NCBI GenBank assembly: GCA_022239325.1
Contig: JAKOGP010000003.1
Coordinates: 186,001 to 250,000, forward strand
DNA length: 64,000 nt
Reading direction: 5' to 3'
DNA from: Flavobacteriaceae bacterium LSUCC0859
Lineage (GTDB): Bacteria; Bacteroidota; Bacteroidia; Flavobacteriales; Flavobacteriaceae
The notes below the pieces were generated by a model. The model saw only the letters and a list, made by a program, of their open reading frames with translations. It was not told the DNA's origin and did no database searches. Of the stretch, positions 8,680 to 17,354 are shown piece after piece. A program made the translations under genes and the position numbers. Numbering within the stretch: position 1 is the first letter of the stretch; every line of letters starts with the position of its first letter.

Positions 8680-8751
8680 TAGGTATAATTTCTATCTATA
8701 AATGTAAGTAAAGTTTCATTTTATTCCCACAGACTTGTCTCTTAGAATTTG

Positions 8752-8759
8752 TATTTTTG
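8752..8759 (+). promoter_or_regulatory. -7 promoter box of the oxygenase gene
   Basis: TATTTTTG matches TAnnTTTG perfectly and ends 19 nt before the ATG at 8779. It lies within the longer frame that opens with TTG at 8749, so that upstream start can be dismissed. Confidence 0.6.
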
Positions 8760-8778
8760 GAATACAAATACAATATTT

Positions 8779-9726
8779 ATGAGTGCTATACCAAGCGTAG
8801 ACCTCTCCGATTTTTTATCTGAGGATCCAAACAGAAAGTCAAAATTCATTAATGAAATTGGGCAAGCTTTTGAAAACATAGGCTTTGTGGCTTTAAAAGG
8901 TCATTTTTTAGACGATGAATTGGTCGCTAAATTGTACCATGAGATTAAATTGTTTTTTGAGCTCCCACAAGAAGTAAAAAATCAATACGAAATCCCTGGA
9001 ACGGGTGGTCAGAGAGGATACACTTCTTTTGGAAAAGAGCACGCAAAAGGAAGAAAAGAGGGAGATTTAAAAGAGTTTTGGCATTTTGGTCAATACAAAC
9101 CAGCGCCCGCACATACTGGAGAATCATACCCAGAAAACGTTCAGGTTAAGGAATTAGACTCTTTTAACACGATTGGGAAACAAGTATATGAAGCACTAGA
9201 AAAGACGGCTTTAGAAGTGCTTAGAGCTTTGGCCCTTCACATTGGATTAGAGGAGCACTACTTTGATGCATACGCCATAGCTGGAAATTCAATTCTAAGA
9301 CCCATTCACTACCCTCCTATCACTTCAGAGCCAAAAAATGCAGTGAGAGCAGCAGCCCATGGAGACATTAATCTCATCACACTCCTTATGGGAGCTCAAG
9401 GAAAGGGCTTACAAGTTAAAAATCATAATGAGGAGTGGGTAGACGCTATTGCTGCCCCAGATGAGCTCATGATTAACGTAGGTGATATGCTGTCTAGACA
9501 CACAAATAATAAATTAAAGTCTACCATTCATAGGGTTGTAAACCCCCCAAGAGAGTTATGGGGCTCTTCTAGATATTCCATTCCGTTTTTCATGCATCCT
9601 ATATCTTCTATGCCCTTAAACTGTTTAGATAATTGTATTGACGAGAACCATCCTAAGGCCTTTGAAGACATTACTGCTGGTGATTACCTCAATGAAAGGC
9701 TAGTAGAATTGGGTCTCAAAAAATAA
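8779..9726 (+). CDS. Isopenicillin N synthase-like Fe(II)/2-oxoglutarate oxygenase
   Basis: 315 residues from the ATG at 8779. The N-terminal DIOX_N region (1-110) is followed by a double-stranded beta-helix core with the iron ligands His194 and Asp196 (AHGDINL) and His251 (HRVV), and the RxS pair Arg265/Ser267 that binds the 2-oxoglutarate carboxylate in relatives. All residues for an active non-haem iron oxygenase are therefore present. Plant and fungal relatives hydroxylate flavonoids, gibberellins and peptides; the substrate of bacterial single copies like this is mostly unknown. No biosynthetic cluster surrounds it: the next gene, one base after its stop, is a translation-factor-like protein. 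Confidence 0.87.
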   Translation: MSAIPSVDLSDFLSEDPNRKSKFINEIGQAFENIGFVALKGHFLDDELVAKLYHEIKLFFELPQEVKNQYEIPGTGGQRGYTSFGKEHAKGRKEGDLKEFWHFGQYKPAPAHTGESYPENVQVKELDSFNTIGKQVYEALEKTALEVLRALALHIGLEEHYFDAYAIAGNSILRPIHYPPITSEPKNAVRAAAHGDINLITLLMGAQGKGLQVKNHNEEWVDAIAAPDELMINVGDMLSRHTNNKLKSTIHRVVNPPRELWGSSRYSIPFFMHPISSMPLNCLDNCIDENHPKAFEDITAGDYLNERLVELGLKK

Positions 9727-9727
9727 G

Positions 9728-10054
9728 ATGGATTTACAGGGTCAACTAAAAAATTTATTTCCAGATCACGAACCTTCTAAGGAGGAAGCGGAACCTCAGG
9801 TCCATAAATTAAGTGTGCAATCTGAGCCACTAATCTGTAAGTACGAGAAAAGAAAAGGAAAACCTATCACCATTATAGAGGGCTATAACGGGCTAGATAA
9901 AGACTTTAAGCTTCTTGCTAAGACTTTAAAAACAAGCTTAAGTGTAGGGGGTAGTTTCAAAAATGGGAGTCTTATAATTCAAGGAGATTTTAGGGATAAA
10001 ATTATGCAACTCCTTGTTAATATGGGTTTTAAAGTAAAACGAGTTGGTGGTTAG
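9728..10054 (+). CDS. YciH/SUI1-family translation factor-like protein
   Basis: 108 residues. A variable N-terminal tail (1-28) leads into a SUI1/eIF1 fold (about 29-105), recognisable from KRKGKPITIIEGY, KTSLSVGGSFKNG and the final GFKVKRVGG. Eukaryotic eIF1 guards start-codon choice, and E. coli YciH can behave similarly as an auxiliary initiation factor. Its ATG follows the oxygenase stop after one base, so the two are co-translated. A possible regulatory interest is that many genes in this region use TTG starts. A weak T-rich/A-rich inverted repeat at about 10062-10086 follows, too weak to call a terminator. Confidence 0.88.
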   Translation: MDLQGQLKNLFPDHEPSKEEAEPQVHKLSVQSEPLICKYEKRKGKPITIIEGYNGLDKDFKLLAKTLKTSLSVGGSFKNGSLIIQGDFRDKIMQLLVNMGFKVKRVGG

Positions 10055-10117
10055 GCCCTGTTTTTTTTCTTTTTGTAAAGAAAAAATCCTACTTTTAAAA
10101 GTCCTAAACCAATTCAA

Positions 10118-11050
10118 ATGAAAGCAGCTTTACACATTACCAATGGGGACGCTTTTACATCCTATTTTAAGGTTTTAAAAATTCCTGGGACTGTAATTAC
10201 ATGGAGAGAAATGCTTTGTGAGGGAAAAACGCTTCACACGGTAGGATCAGAAGAATTTTGGAGAGAACGTTTTGACTATTTAAGTAAAAACTATAAAGTA
10301 ACTAAGAAGTCCTTTATAGACCTTACTCTTAAAGAGTATAGACAGCTGTGCAATCAAAAAAAGCAAGAAGAAATTGTACTGTGGTTTGAGTCTGATTTGT
10401 TTTGCCAAATTAATATGTTAGGAGTACTAAGCTGGCTAAAAACACATAGAAAATACGCTCAGATATCTGTTGTAAGCAATGCTTTAAGCCTTTCTGATAA
10501 ATCTGCTAAAGGGTTTTGTGAACTCGCAAAAGACACCCTATTAGAAATGTATGCTTCTAGGGTGTATTTAAATCAGGATGACATAGAGTTTGCAGACTAT
10601 GCATGGCAATTGTATTGTAGTGACAATCCTATTAGAATTGCGCAACTATCCGATTTTGAAAATTTTAATTTCCCCTATTTGAAATCTGCTTTTCAATTGC
10701 ATTTACAGCGCTTTCCTTCTCTTAAGAATGGTTTAAACACTCCAGAAAACAAAGTACTTCAATTGGTGTCTTCTAATGAGTATGCACATAAAGAAATGCT
10801 GATTAAAGAGTTGTTGTCTCATCAGGGGAATATGGGTTTTGGAGACAGTCAATACCTAAGAATGTTGCAAAGATTACAACCACTATTTTCATCTTTTAAA
10901 CCTGTTAAACTAAAAAGAACAGCTCATAAAGTGCTAAATGGTCAGACCAATTTTTACTCAAAAATAAAAGACTCAAAGCTTTATTTGGGCGGTGCTCTTA
11001 AGTATGCATATCTTTACAATCAAGAACAAAAAAACTTCTTGAAGTTATAA
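10118..11050 (+). CDS. DUF1835-domain protein
   Basis: 310 residues, no signal or membrane segment. The N-terminal half carries the DUF1835 pattern: LHITNGDAF at residues 5-13, WREMLCEG at 29-36, and IVLWFESDLFCQ around 86-97. These resemble a nucleotide- or phosphate-binding Rossmann-like fold, but no reaction is established for the family. The second half is helical. The gene ends in TAA followed after one base by the ATG of a nucleoside phosphorylase (11052), so the two are translationally coupled, which hints at nucleoside or nucleotide metabolism as inference only. Confidence 0.8.
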   Translation: MKAALHITNGDAFTSYFKVLKIPGTVITWREMLCEGKTLHTVGSEEFWRERFDYLSKNYKVTKKSFIDLTLKEYRQLCNQKKQEEIVLWFESDLFCQINMLGVLSWLKTHRKYAQISVVSNALSLSDKSAKGFCELAKDTLLEMYASRVYLNQDDIEFADYAWQLYCSDNPIRIAQLSDFENFNFPYLKSAFQLHLQRFPSLKNGLNTPENKVLQLVSSNEYAHKEMLIKELLSHQGNMGFGDSQYLRMLQRLQPLFSSFKPVKLKRTAHKVLNGQTNFYSKIKDSKLYLGGALKYAYLYNQEQKNFLKL

Positions 11051-11051
11051 T

Positions 11052-11936
11052 ATGTCCCTACTTTCTTCAGAGCTTATTTTAAATGAGGACCAAAGTATTT
11101 ATCATTTAAACTTACAACCTTCAGATATAGCTTCCATCGTAATAACTGTGGGTGACCCGGACAGGGTCTCTATGGTGTCTTCCTATTTTGACAAGATTGA
11201 GATTAAAAAACAGAAGCGGGAGTTTGTCACCCACACTGGTTATTTTAAAGATACCAGAATTACGGTTATCTCTACAGGAATAGGAACAGATAATATAGAT
11301 ATTGTCCTGAATGAGTTGGACGCTCTTGTAAATATAGATTTTGAAACCAGACGTTCCAAAAGCACTTTGGAAAAGCTAAAAATTATAAGAATAGGCACCT
11401 CGGGTGCTATACAAAGTGACATTGAGGTAGACCAAATTATTTTGAGTAAAAAAGCGATTGGTTTAGATGCCCTTCTTCATTTTTATGATTCAGATGGGTT
11501 TTTAGACTTAGAGCTTTCAGATCTTTTTTCCAAACATATGAATTGGAGCTCAAAAAAATCTATTCCATATGCAGTTAGTGCGTCTGATGTTTTGTTGGAT
11601 ATATTTAAATCTGCCGATCTTCTTCAAGGAATAAGTCTAACCAATGTGGGTTTTTACGGACCTCAATCCAGATCCCTTAGACTGCAACCAAATCTAGAAC
11701 AATTTCACGAAAGGCTTCAGTCCTTTTCATTTCAGGAAAATAGAATTACCAATCTAGAAATGGAAACTGCTGGAATTTATGGTTTGTCAAAACTCTTAGG
11801 GCATGAAGCTTTGTCTGTAAACTGCATTTTAGCTAACAGAGCAACTGGGCAGTTTAGTGCGTCTCCAGAGCGAGTGGTTAGAAGAGCTATAGAGTTGGTT
11901 TTAAATAGGCTTGCCTCCCCTCATCTTACGGATTAA
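11052..11936 (+). CDS. Nucleoside phosphorylase (uridine phosphorylase-like)
   Basis: 294 residues of the PNP/UDP family. The phosphate-binding N-terminus VGDPDRV (about residues 34-40) is clear; ISTGIGTDNIDI and IRIGTSGAIQ are the next family blocks, and NLEMETAGIYGL near residue 235 carries the Glu-Met-Glu that binds the ribose. The family cleaves a nucleoside with phosphate to free base and ribose 1-phosphate. Uridine phosphorylase is the best guess over purine phosphorylase, but base specificity is not certain. Coupled to the upstream DUF1835 gene; converges on ung with a 12-bp gap and no visible terminator. Confidence 0.87.
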   Translation: MSLLSSELILNEDQSIYHLNLQPSDIASIVITVGDPDRVSMVSSYFDKIEIKKQKREFVTHTGYFKDTRITVISTGIGTDNIDIVLNELDALVNIDFETRRSKSTLEKLKIIRIGTSGAIQSDIEVDQIILSKKAIGLDALLHFYDSDGFLDLELSDLFSKHMNWSSKKSIPYAVSASDVLLDIFKSADLLQGISLTNVGFYGPQSRSLRLQPNLEQFHERLQSFSFQENRITNLEMETAGIYGLSKLLGHEALSVNCILANRATGQFSASPERVVRRAIELVLNRLASPHLTD

Positions 11937-11948
11937 ATGTTTTACATA

Positions 11949-12620
11949 TTACTCCAATGACCAATCAATAGGTTGTATTTTTTTGGATTCCAGAACCTCA
12001 TTTATCTTTGAGAAATGTTTATTGCCAAACCAATGACCTTTATTGGCACTGAGCGGAGAAGGATGACCTGCTTTTAAAACTAGGTGTTTGTCCGTATTGA
12101 TATATTTTTCAAACTTTTGAGCAAAACCTCCCCACAAAACAAAAATTACAAAATCCTTTTTAGATGAGATACCACTAATTAATGTTTCCGTAAAAGACCT
12201 CCAGTCTTTTAGATGGCTCCCAGGTTTTGACATGCCAACGGAAAGAGCTGTATTTAGGAGTAGAACTCCTTGTGCAGCCCAGGGCTCTAAATTACCACTA
12301 AAGGGATAACTCAGATCTAAATCCCTAGACCATTCTACGATTATATTCTTTAATGAAGGTGGGTGTTTAACACCAAAAGGCACAGAGAAAGCTAGCCCAT
12401 GTGCCTGGCCAAGACCGTGGTAAGGGTCTTGACCTAAAACAACCACTTTGAGTTGCTGCAGCTGGCAATATGTAAAGGCATTGAAGAGCAAAGACATGGG
12501 GGGGAAACACTGGTCTTTTTCATAGTGTTTTTGAATCTGATCACTGAGTTTGTTCAGATCTTCCCTATCATTTATATCTTCAATAAAATCAAGCCAATCA
12601 TTAGGACAATGCACAAACAT
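11949..12620 (-). CDS. ung: Uracil-DNA glycosylase
   Basis: 223 residues, normal for family 1 UDG, which removes uracil from DNA to start base-excision repair. The water-activating motif GQDPYHG (63-69, catalytic Asp65), the uracil-stacking region around LAFSVP, LLLNTALSV, and the DNA-intercalating loop HPSPLSA (186-192, His186) are all present. Start is ATG at 12620. It is divergent from mutS2 over 76 bp, so two repair genes share an upstream region; on the ung strand TACTTTTA (12649-12642) resembles the -7 box at seven of eight positions. Confidence 0.97.
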   Translation of the reverse strand: MFVHCPNDWLDFIEDINDREDLNKLSDQIQKHYEKDQCFPPMSLLFNAFTYCQLQQLKVVVLGQDPYHGLGQAHGLAFSVPFGVKHPPSLKNIIVEWSRDLDLSYPFSGNLEPWAAQGVLLLNTALSVGMSKPGSHLKDWRSFTETLISGISSKKDFVIFVLWGGFAQKFEKYINTDKHLVLKAGHPSPLSANKGHWFGNKHFSKINEVLESKKIQPIDWSLE

Positions 12621-12696
12621 TTATTTGTATTTTTACCCTATAAAAGTAAGATTTTAGCACCGCCATTACAAATAACTTCATTAACAGATTGGTCGT

Positions 12697-14856
12697 TTGA
12701 ATATTCAGGAAAAAACACTTCAAGATTTAGAATTTAACACCCTATTAAATCAAATTTCACAGAGATGTGTAACTGATCTTGGCAAAATAGCTGCTCAAAG
12801 CATTGTACCGTCCTATGAGCAAGAAGCGGTTCTTAGATCTTTGAGGGAAACAAACGAGTATTTGTCTTCTTTTATGAATGACAATCGAATACCAAATCAT
12901 GGTTTTGAAGACATTGAGTCAGAAATTAATTTACTCAGAATAGACAACACTACTCTTGAGCTTCAGGGTTTTAGAAAAATACTTCACATTTGTGAAACGG
13001 TGAACAATCACATTAAATTCTTTGAAAAATTTAAGGAGTACTATGTGGTAAGCCACCAAAACACCTTATCTCTTGAATATCACAAAGATATTCCAGCCCA
13101 AATTAATTATGTATTTGACAAATTTGGAGAAATAAGAGACACAGCCTCAGACAATCTCTCGCAGATTAGAAGACAAATGCAAGGTTTAAAATCTAAGATT
13201 AACCAGAGTTTTGGAGCTGCCTTGCAACGATATGCTGCTGCAGAATTTTTAGATGAGATTAGAGAGTCTATTGTAGATAATAGAAGGGTTTTGGCAGTTA
13301 AGGCCATGCATAGAAAAAAAATTAAAGGGGCTGTTTTAGGTGCTTCTAAGACTGGGAGTATTGTGTATATTGTTCCAGAAGCTAGTCTAGCATATAGTAC
13401 GCAACTAAGTAATTTATTATTTGAGGAACAAGAAGAAATATTTAAAATATTAAATAGACTTACTCTACACATTAAGCCTTATAGAAGTTCACTAGTAGCT
13501 TCTCAAGACTATTTAGTAAAAATAGACCTCACTGCTGCTAAAGCTAAATACGCCAATGAGGTGCAAGCTGTTATGCCTAAGCTAAATTCCAAGAAGGAGA
13601 TGAAGCTCATAGACGCGTATCACCCCCTCTTATATTTGTCAAATAAAGCAGCTGGGAATAGTACATATCCTCAAACTATAGGCATGCAGGAAGACAATAG
13701 AATCATTGTAATTTCTGGTCCCAATGCAGGAGGTAAAAGTATTACTCTTAAGACCATAGGACTCTTACAACTCATGGTACAAAGCGGGATGCTTATTCCG
13801 GTGCACGAGAGAAGTGAGGTATGTTTATTTGAAAAAATTATTACGGATATTGGAGATAACCAGTCCATTGAGAATCATTTAAGTACCTACAGTTACAGGC
13901 TTAAAAACATGAATTCTTTCTTGAAAAAATGTAATGAAAACACTTTGTTCCTCATAGATGAATTTGGAACCGGGACAGATCCAGAATTAGGTGGGGCTTT
14001 GGCAGAAACCTTTTTGGAGGTTTTTTATGAAAGAAAGGCCTTTGGAGTCATAACAACCCACTATGCAAACCTTAAAATGTTGGCTAATGAATTGCCACAT
14101 ATGTCTAATGCTAATATGCTGTTTGACGCAAAATCTCTAGCCCCTACCTTTCAATTGGTACTTGGACAAGCGGGTGCCTCTTTTACCTTTGAAGTTGCTC
14201 AAAAAAATGGGATACCCTACAGCCTCATTAACAAAGCAAAAAAGAAGATAGAACGGGGAAAAGTTAGATTTGACGCTACTATTGCGAAGTTACAGAAAGA
14301 ACGCACACAGATGGCGGCTACAGGCTCTAAACTTAAGAATGAGGAGTCTAAAGCACGGGAAGAATCTATAAGATTAGAAAAATTAAACGAAAAAATTCAA
14401 AATAAACTCGTTAAATATCAAGAGCTTTTTGATCAAAATCAGAGAATGATCATGCTTGGTAATAAACTTAACCATATTGCAGAGCAATATTTTATGGATA
14501 ACAAAAAGCGCCCAATGGTCTCAGAAATTATTAAGCTAGTTGAAATTGAGAATAGCAAGCGTAAGAAAAAATCGGCAGCTAGTTTTAAAAAAGAAAAGGC
14601 AGAGCAAAAAGCAGTTGTGGCAGAAGTTTCAAAAAAAGTAGCTGTTATTAGGGAAAAGAAAAAGAAGGAAAAGAAAAAAACAATTACCAAGCCCAAACCA
14701 TCTGTTACTTTAGAGGTTGGGTTTAGAGTGAGACTTAAAGACGGAAAATCAGTAGGTACTATAGATAGCATAGAGAAAAACAAAGCGATTGTAAATTATG
14801 GTCTATTTACTACCAATGTATCCTTAGATCAATTAGAATTTGTAGAAAAACAATAA
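12697..14856 (+). CDS. MutS2-type ATPase without Smr domain
   Basis: 719 residues from a TTG at 12697; the opening EKTLQDLEF is the conserved MutS2 start and no upstream in-frame ATG exists. Order: N-terminal helical core (1-300), ATPase with Walker A GPNAGGKS (341-348) and Walker B LIDEFGTGTD (Asp421, Glu422), then a long Lys/Glu-rich coiled coil (about 510-675) and a small KOW-like end. The C-terminal Smr nuclease domain of Bacillus MutS2 is missing; the protein stops at LDQLEFVEKQ. MutS2 proteins act on branched DNA or collided ribosomes rather than on mismatches. It ends one base before the convergent DUF1704 gene. Confidence 0.9.
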   Translation: MNIQEKTLQDLEFNTLLNQISQRCVTDLGKIAAQSIVPSYEQEAVLRSLRETNEYLSSFMNDNRIPNHGFEDIESEINLLRIDNTTLELQGFRKILHICETVNNHIKFFEKFKEYYVVSHQNTLSLEYHKDIPAQINYVFDKFGEIRDTASDNLSQIRRQMQGLKSKINQSFGAALQRYAAAEFLDEIRESIVDNRRVLAVKAMHRKKIKGAVLGASKTGSIVYIVPEASLAYSTQLSNLLFEEQEEIFKILNRLTLHIKPYRSSLVASQDYLVKIDLTAAKAKYANEVQAVMPKLNSKKEMKLIDAYHPLLYLSNKAAGNSTYPQTIGMQEDNRIIVISGPNAGGKSITLKTIGLLQLMVQSGMLIPVHERSEVCLFEKIITDIGDNQSIENHLSTYSYRLKNMNSFLKKCNENTLFLIDEFGTGTDPELGGALAETFLEVFYERKAFGVITTHYANLKMLANELPHMSNANMLFDAKSLAPTFQLVLGQAGASFTFEVAQKNGIPYSLINKAKKKIERGKVRFDATIAKLQKERTQMAATGSKLKNEESKAREESIRLEKLNEKIQNKLVKYQELFDQNQRMIMLGNKLNHIAEQYFMDNKKRPMVSEIIKLVEIENSKRKKKSAASFKKEKAEQKAVVAEVSKKVAVIREKKKKEKKKTITKPKPSVTLEVGFRVRLKDGKSVGTIDSIEKNKAIVNYGLFTTNVSLDQLEFVEKQ

Positions 14857-14857
14857 A

Positions 14858-16030
14858 TCATCTCAAATTCTCAAGTACATAACTGAGGTTATTGTTTTGG
14901 GATTGTTGAGTTTGTAATATCTTATTTTTGAAAGCTGCAGGTGCTAACAATCCCTCCTCTTTTAAATATATGATGGCATTTTGATACTCTAAGCTTGTTT
15001 TGCCTAACAGCAAATTATCCAAACTCTTACCTCCCTTATGTAGGTCATATATTTTCTTAAGGCCACTTAAATAAAGTCTATCTTTTGTAAAGCCGCCTCC
15101 CCTATGGGCTCTAAGTGTAGTTGTAAAGGCTGCGTCTCTAGGCATTTGATATTGAGAATGAAGTAAATTAAAAGTTTCTTTAAAATCATATCCTTTAATG
15201 AGACTATCTACTGCTAGTACCCTGTATGCCAACTCCTTAAGTCTCTTTACTCGCATAGCGCCACATAAATATTCACTCATCACAGCGAGTCCCTCCTGGG
15301 TCTCTACATTCATTGGGAAACCATTTGAAAAAATATGAAGTGGTTGCTTGGCCGCATTGTAAGTAGTGAGTAGGTGTAATCCTATTTCATGGTGTGCTAA
15401 AGTTTTTAATTGCAGGCTACTAAAGTGGGTATTCTTTTTAATGAGAAGGGTCTTAGTACTGTTTTTCACCATGGCGTCTGCAGCCAGTTGATTTGAAAAC
15501 TTAACCTCTAATGGAAAATGATTGGCCGCAGCAAAATCTATAAAAAATTGTCTAGCTTCTTCCGGAGATTTGTTTTTCAAAGAATCCTCGTCTTCCAACT
15601 CGTCTGCTAAATGTAAAATGAAGGTAGCATTCCTAACGTCTTTTTCATTAGGACTCCCAAAAACCCTGAGAGAGTTATAATAAAACTCATTACCTTTTCC
15701 AATACTTGTGATACACTGTATCATATTGGAATAATAAGAAATAGTGTCTTTATAGAGCTTGGCAAGGTCTGGAGAGGCTATGTGTTCCACTTCTTGTGCA
15801 AAAAAAGATCGCTGAAGCACAAAAGCGTCTAAACTATTTTTTGGGTATTTAAATAAAGGGTTTTTTGTAAACTTAGAGCTGTAAAAGGCTGCCTTTTCAC
15901 CCTCTATATTTACAGGATTTAAATAAGAGAGAAGTTCAATTTTTTTAACAAGGGCATTGAGTTTTAAATCAATCTTATAAAGTTTTGGATATCGATTTGC
16001 TAGCTCCAAAACGAGTGAATGTGTATTCAT
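14858..16030 (-). CDS. DUF1704 family (QEGLA-motif) metallopeptidase
   Basis: 390 residues. The zinc site HEIGLH (214-219) has the HExxxH spacing of the MATCAP/DUF1704 group, and about 25 residues later TQEGLAVMSEYL (244-255) supplies the next ligand and the QEGLA motif for which bacterial members are named. The eukaryotic relatives cut the C-terminal tyrosine from tubulin; bacterial substrates are unknown, and older annotations link the family to flavohaemoglobin expression. No signal peptide is seen, so it should act in the cytoplasm. It follows the DAACS symporter by 13 bp on the minus strand, so an aroC-symporter-peptidase transcript is likely. Confidence 0.87.
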   Translation of the reverse strand: MNTHSLVLELANRYPKLYKIDLKLNALVKKIELLSYLNPVNIEGEKAAFYSSKFTKNPLFKYPKNSLDAFVLQRSFFAQEVEHIASPDLAKLYKDTISYYSNMIQCITSIGKGNEFYYNSLRVFGSPNEKDVRNATFILHLADELEDEDSLKNKSPEEARQFFIDFAAANHFPLEVKFSNQLAADAMVKNSTKTLLIKKNTHFSSLQLKTLAHHEIGLHLLTTYNAAKQPLHIFSNGFPMNVETQEGLAVMSEYLCGAMRVKRLKELAYRVLAVDSLIKGYDFKETFNLLHSQYQMPRDAAFTTTLRAHRGGGFTKDRLYLSGLKKIYDLHKGGKSLDNLLLGKTSLEYQNAIIYLKEEGLLAPAAFKNKILQTQQSQNNNLSYVLENLR

Positions 16031-16043
16031 AAACCCTGATTGG

Positions 16044-17348
16044 CTATTGATTTAAGTGATCGTCCCATTTTTTTTCCTCAGGAATGTCCTTTAGCTTTCC
16101 AACAGACTTTGCAACTAGCATAGAAACCGTAGCGTCACCGGTCACGTTAACCACAGTTCTACACATGTCAAGAGGTCTATCTACTGCAAAAATAAGAGCT
16201 AAGCCAGCCTCAGGTATACCCGCCTGAGCTAAAACAATCACCAACATTACCATTCCTGCTCCAGGTACAGCTGCACTTCCAATAGAGGCAAGAGTTGCAG
16301 TTACTATAATACCTAGTTGGGTGTACAAATCTAAATTCATTCCAAATGCCTGAGCAATAAATACAGCTGCAACAGCTTGGTATAAGCTAGATCCATCCAT
16401 GTTTACAGTAGCTCCTATGGGGAGTACAAAACTAGTTACTTCCTCTTCTACCCCTAAATGCTCCTCTACTCGCTCCATAGTTACTGGTAAAGTAGCAGCA
16501 CTAGAGCTGGTAGAAAATGCCAGTAGCTGAGACGGAGAAATACCCTTCATGAAAAATGAAGGAGTTTTTTTTGTGAAAATATACACCACAAAAATGTAGA
16601 ATAAAATCATGAGAGAGAGTCCTAGAATAATACAAAACGCATACCATGCAAGCGCTTTAAAAAGGTCTACACTAGGAGCTTCTACTACAAGAGCCGCTAA
16701 CAAAGCAAATACTCCATAAGGGGCAGCCAACATAATTAAATCTATGAGTTTTAATATAACCTCATTAAATCCGTCAAAGAAATCCTTTACAGGTTTAGAT
16801 TGCTTTTCAGGAATTAGAATAAGTCCTATTCCAAAGAAAATAGCAAAAAATATAACCTGAAGCATATTGCCATTGTCACTTGCAGCAGCAAAAATATTGG
16901 AAGGAACTAAGTCTACTAGAGCTTGTAGGGGTCCAGATTCTTGCTGCTTGGCTGCTGCCATAATTTTTTCATTAGCATCTCCAGAGTAGTTCTCCACTAA
17001 TTCCAATCTGGTTTCTTCAGAAATAGAATCCCCTGGCTTAATCAGATTAACAATAACCAAGCCAATAGTCACAGCAATAACCGTTGTTAAGATATAAATA
17101 CCTATAGTTCTACCCCCCATTTTTGAAAGCTTAGAAATATCTTTTAAATCAGAAATTCCTTTAATTAGAGATGCTAAAATTAGAGGTACTGCTATTAGTT
17201 TAAGAGCATTAATAAATATAGTCCCAAAGGGTTTAATCCAATCAGAAATAAAATCTGACCCCCAACTTATTTGAGACATCACTAGGGCAAAAACAACCCC
17301 AAGAAACATTCCAATAAGTATTTTCCAGTGTAATTCTAGTTTTCTCAT
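16044..17348 (-). CDS. Dicarboxylate/amino acid:cation symporter (DAACS family)
   Basis: 434 residues with about eight membrane helices and two re-entrant loops. Substrate-site sequences of the glutamate transporter fold are intact: the serine-rich hairpin TSSSAATLP, the cation-binding NMDGSSLYQ (around residue 305-315), and near the end DRPLDMCRTVVNVTGD, where Asp and Arg select acidic substrates. This points to glutamate, aspartate or C4-dicarboxylate uptake with Na+ or H+. It lies between aroC (6 bp upstream) and the DUF1704 gene in one direction, so it is probably part of the aroC transcript. Confidence 0.93.
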   Translation of the reverse strand: MRKLELHWKILIGMFLGVVFALVMSQISWGSDFISDWIKPFGTIFINALKLIAVPLILASLIKGISDLKDISKLSKMGGRTIGIYILTTVIAVTIGLVIVNLIKPGDSISEETRLELVENYSGDANEKIMAAAKQQESGPLQALVDLVPSNIFAAASDNGNMLQVIFFAIFFGIGLILIPEKQSKPVKDFFDGFNEVILKLIDLIMLAAPYGVFALLAALVVEAPSVDLFKALAWYAFCIILGLSLMILFYIFVVYIFTKKTPSFFMKGISPSQLLAFSTSSSAATLPVTMERVEEHLGVEEEVTSFVLPIGATVNMDGSSLYQAVAAVFIAQAFGMNLDLYTQLGIIVTATLASIGSAAVPGAGMVMLVIVLAQAGIPEAGLALIFAVDRPLDMCRTVVNVTGDATVSMLVAKSVGKLKDIPEEKKWDDHLNQ

Positions 17349-17354
17349 GTGCGT

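Noticed and set aside
10056-10090. T-run/A-run inverted repeat after the SUI1 gene as terminator
   Set aside because: The stem is almost only A-T pairs and is not followed by a clear T-tract; the next gene is on the same strand 63 bp on.
12453-12737. 94-codon plus-strand frame across the ung start and mutS2 start
   Set aside because: Overlaps ung antisense and runs out of frame into mutS2; hydrophobic composition fits a shadow translation.
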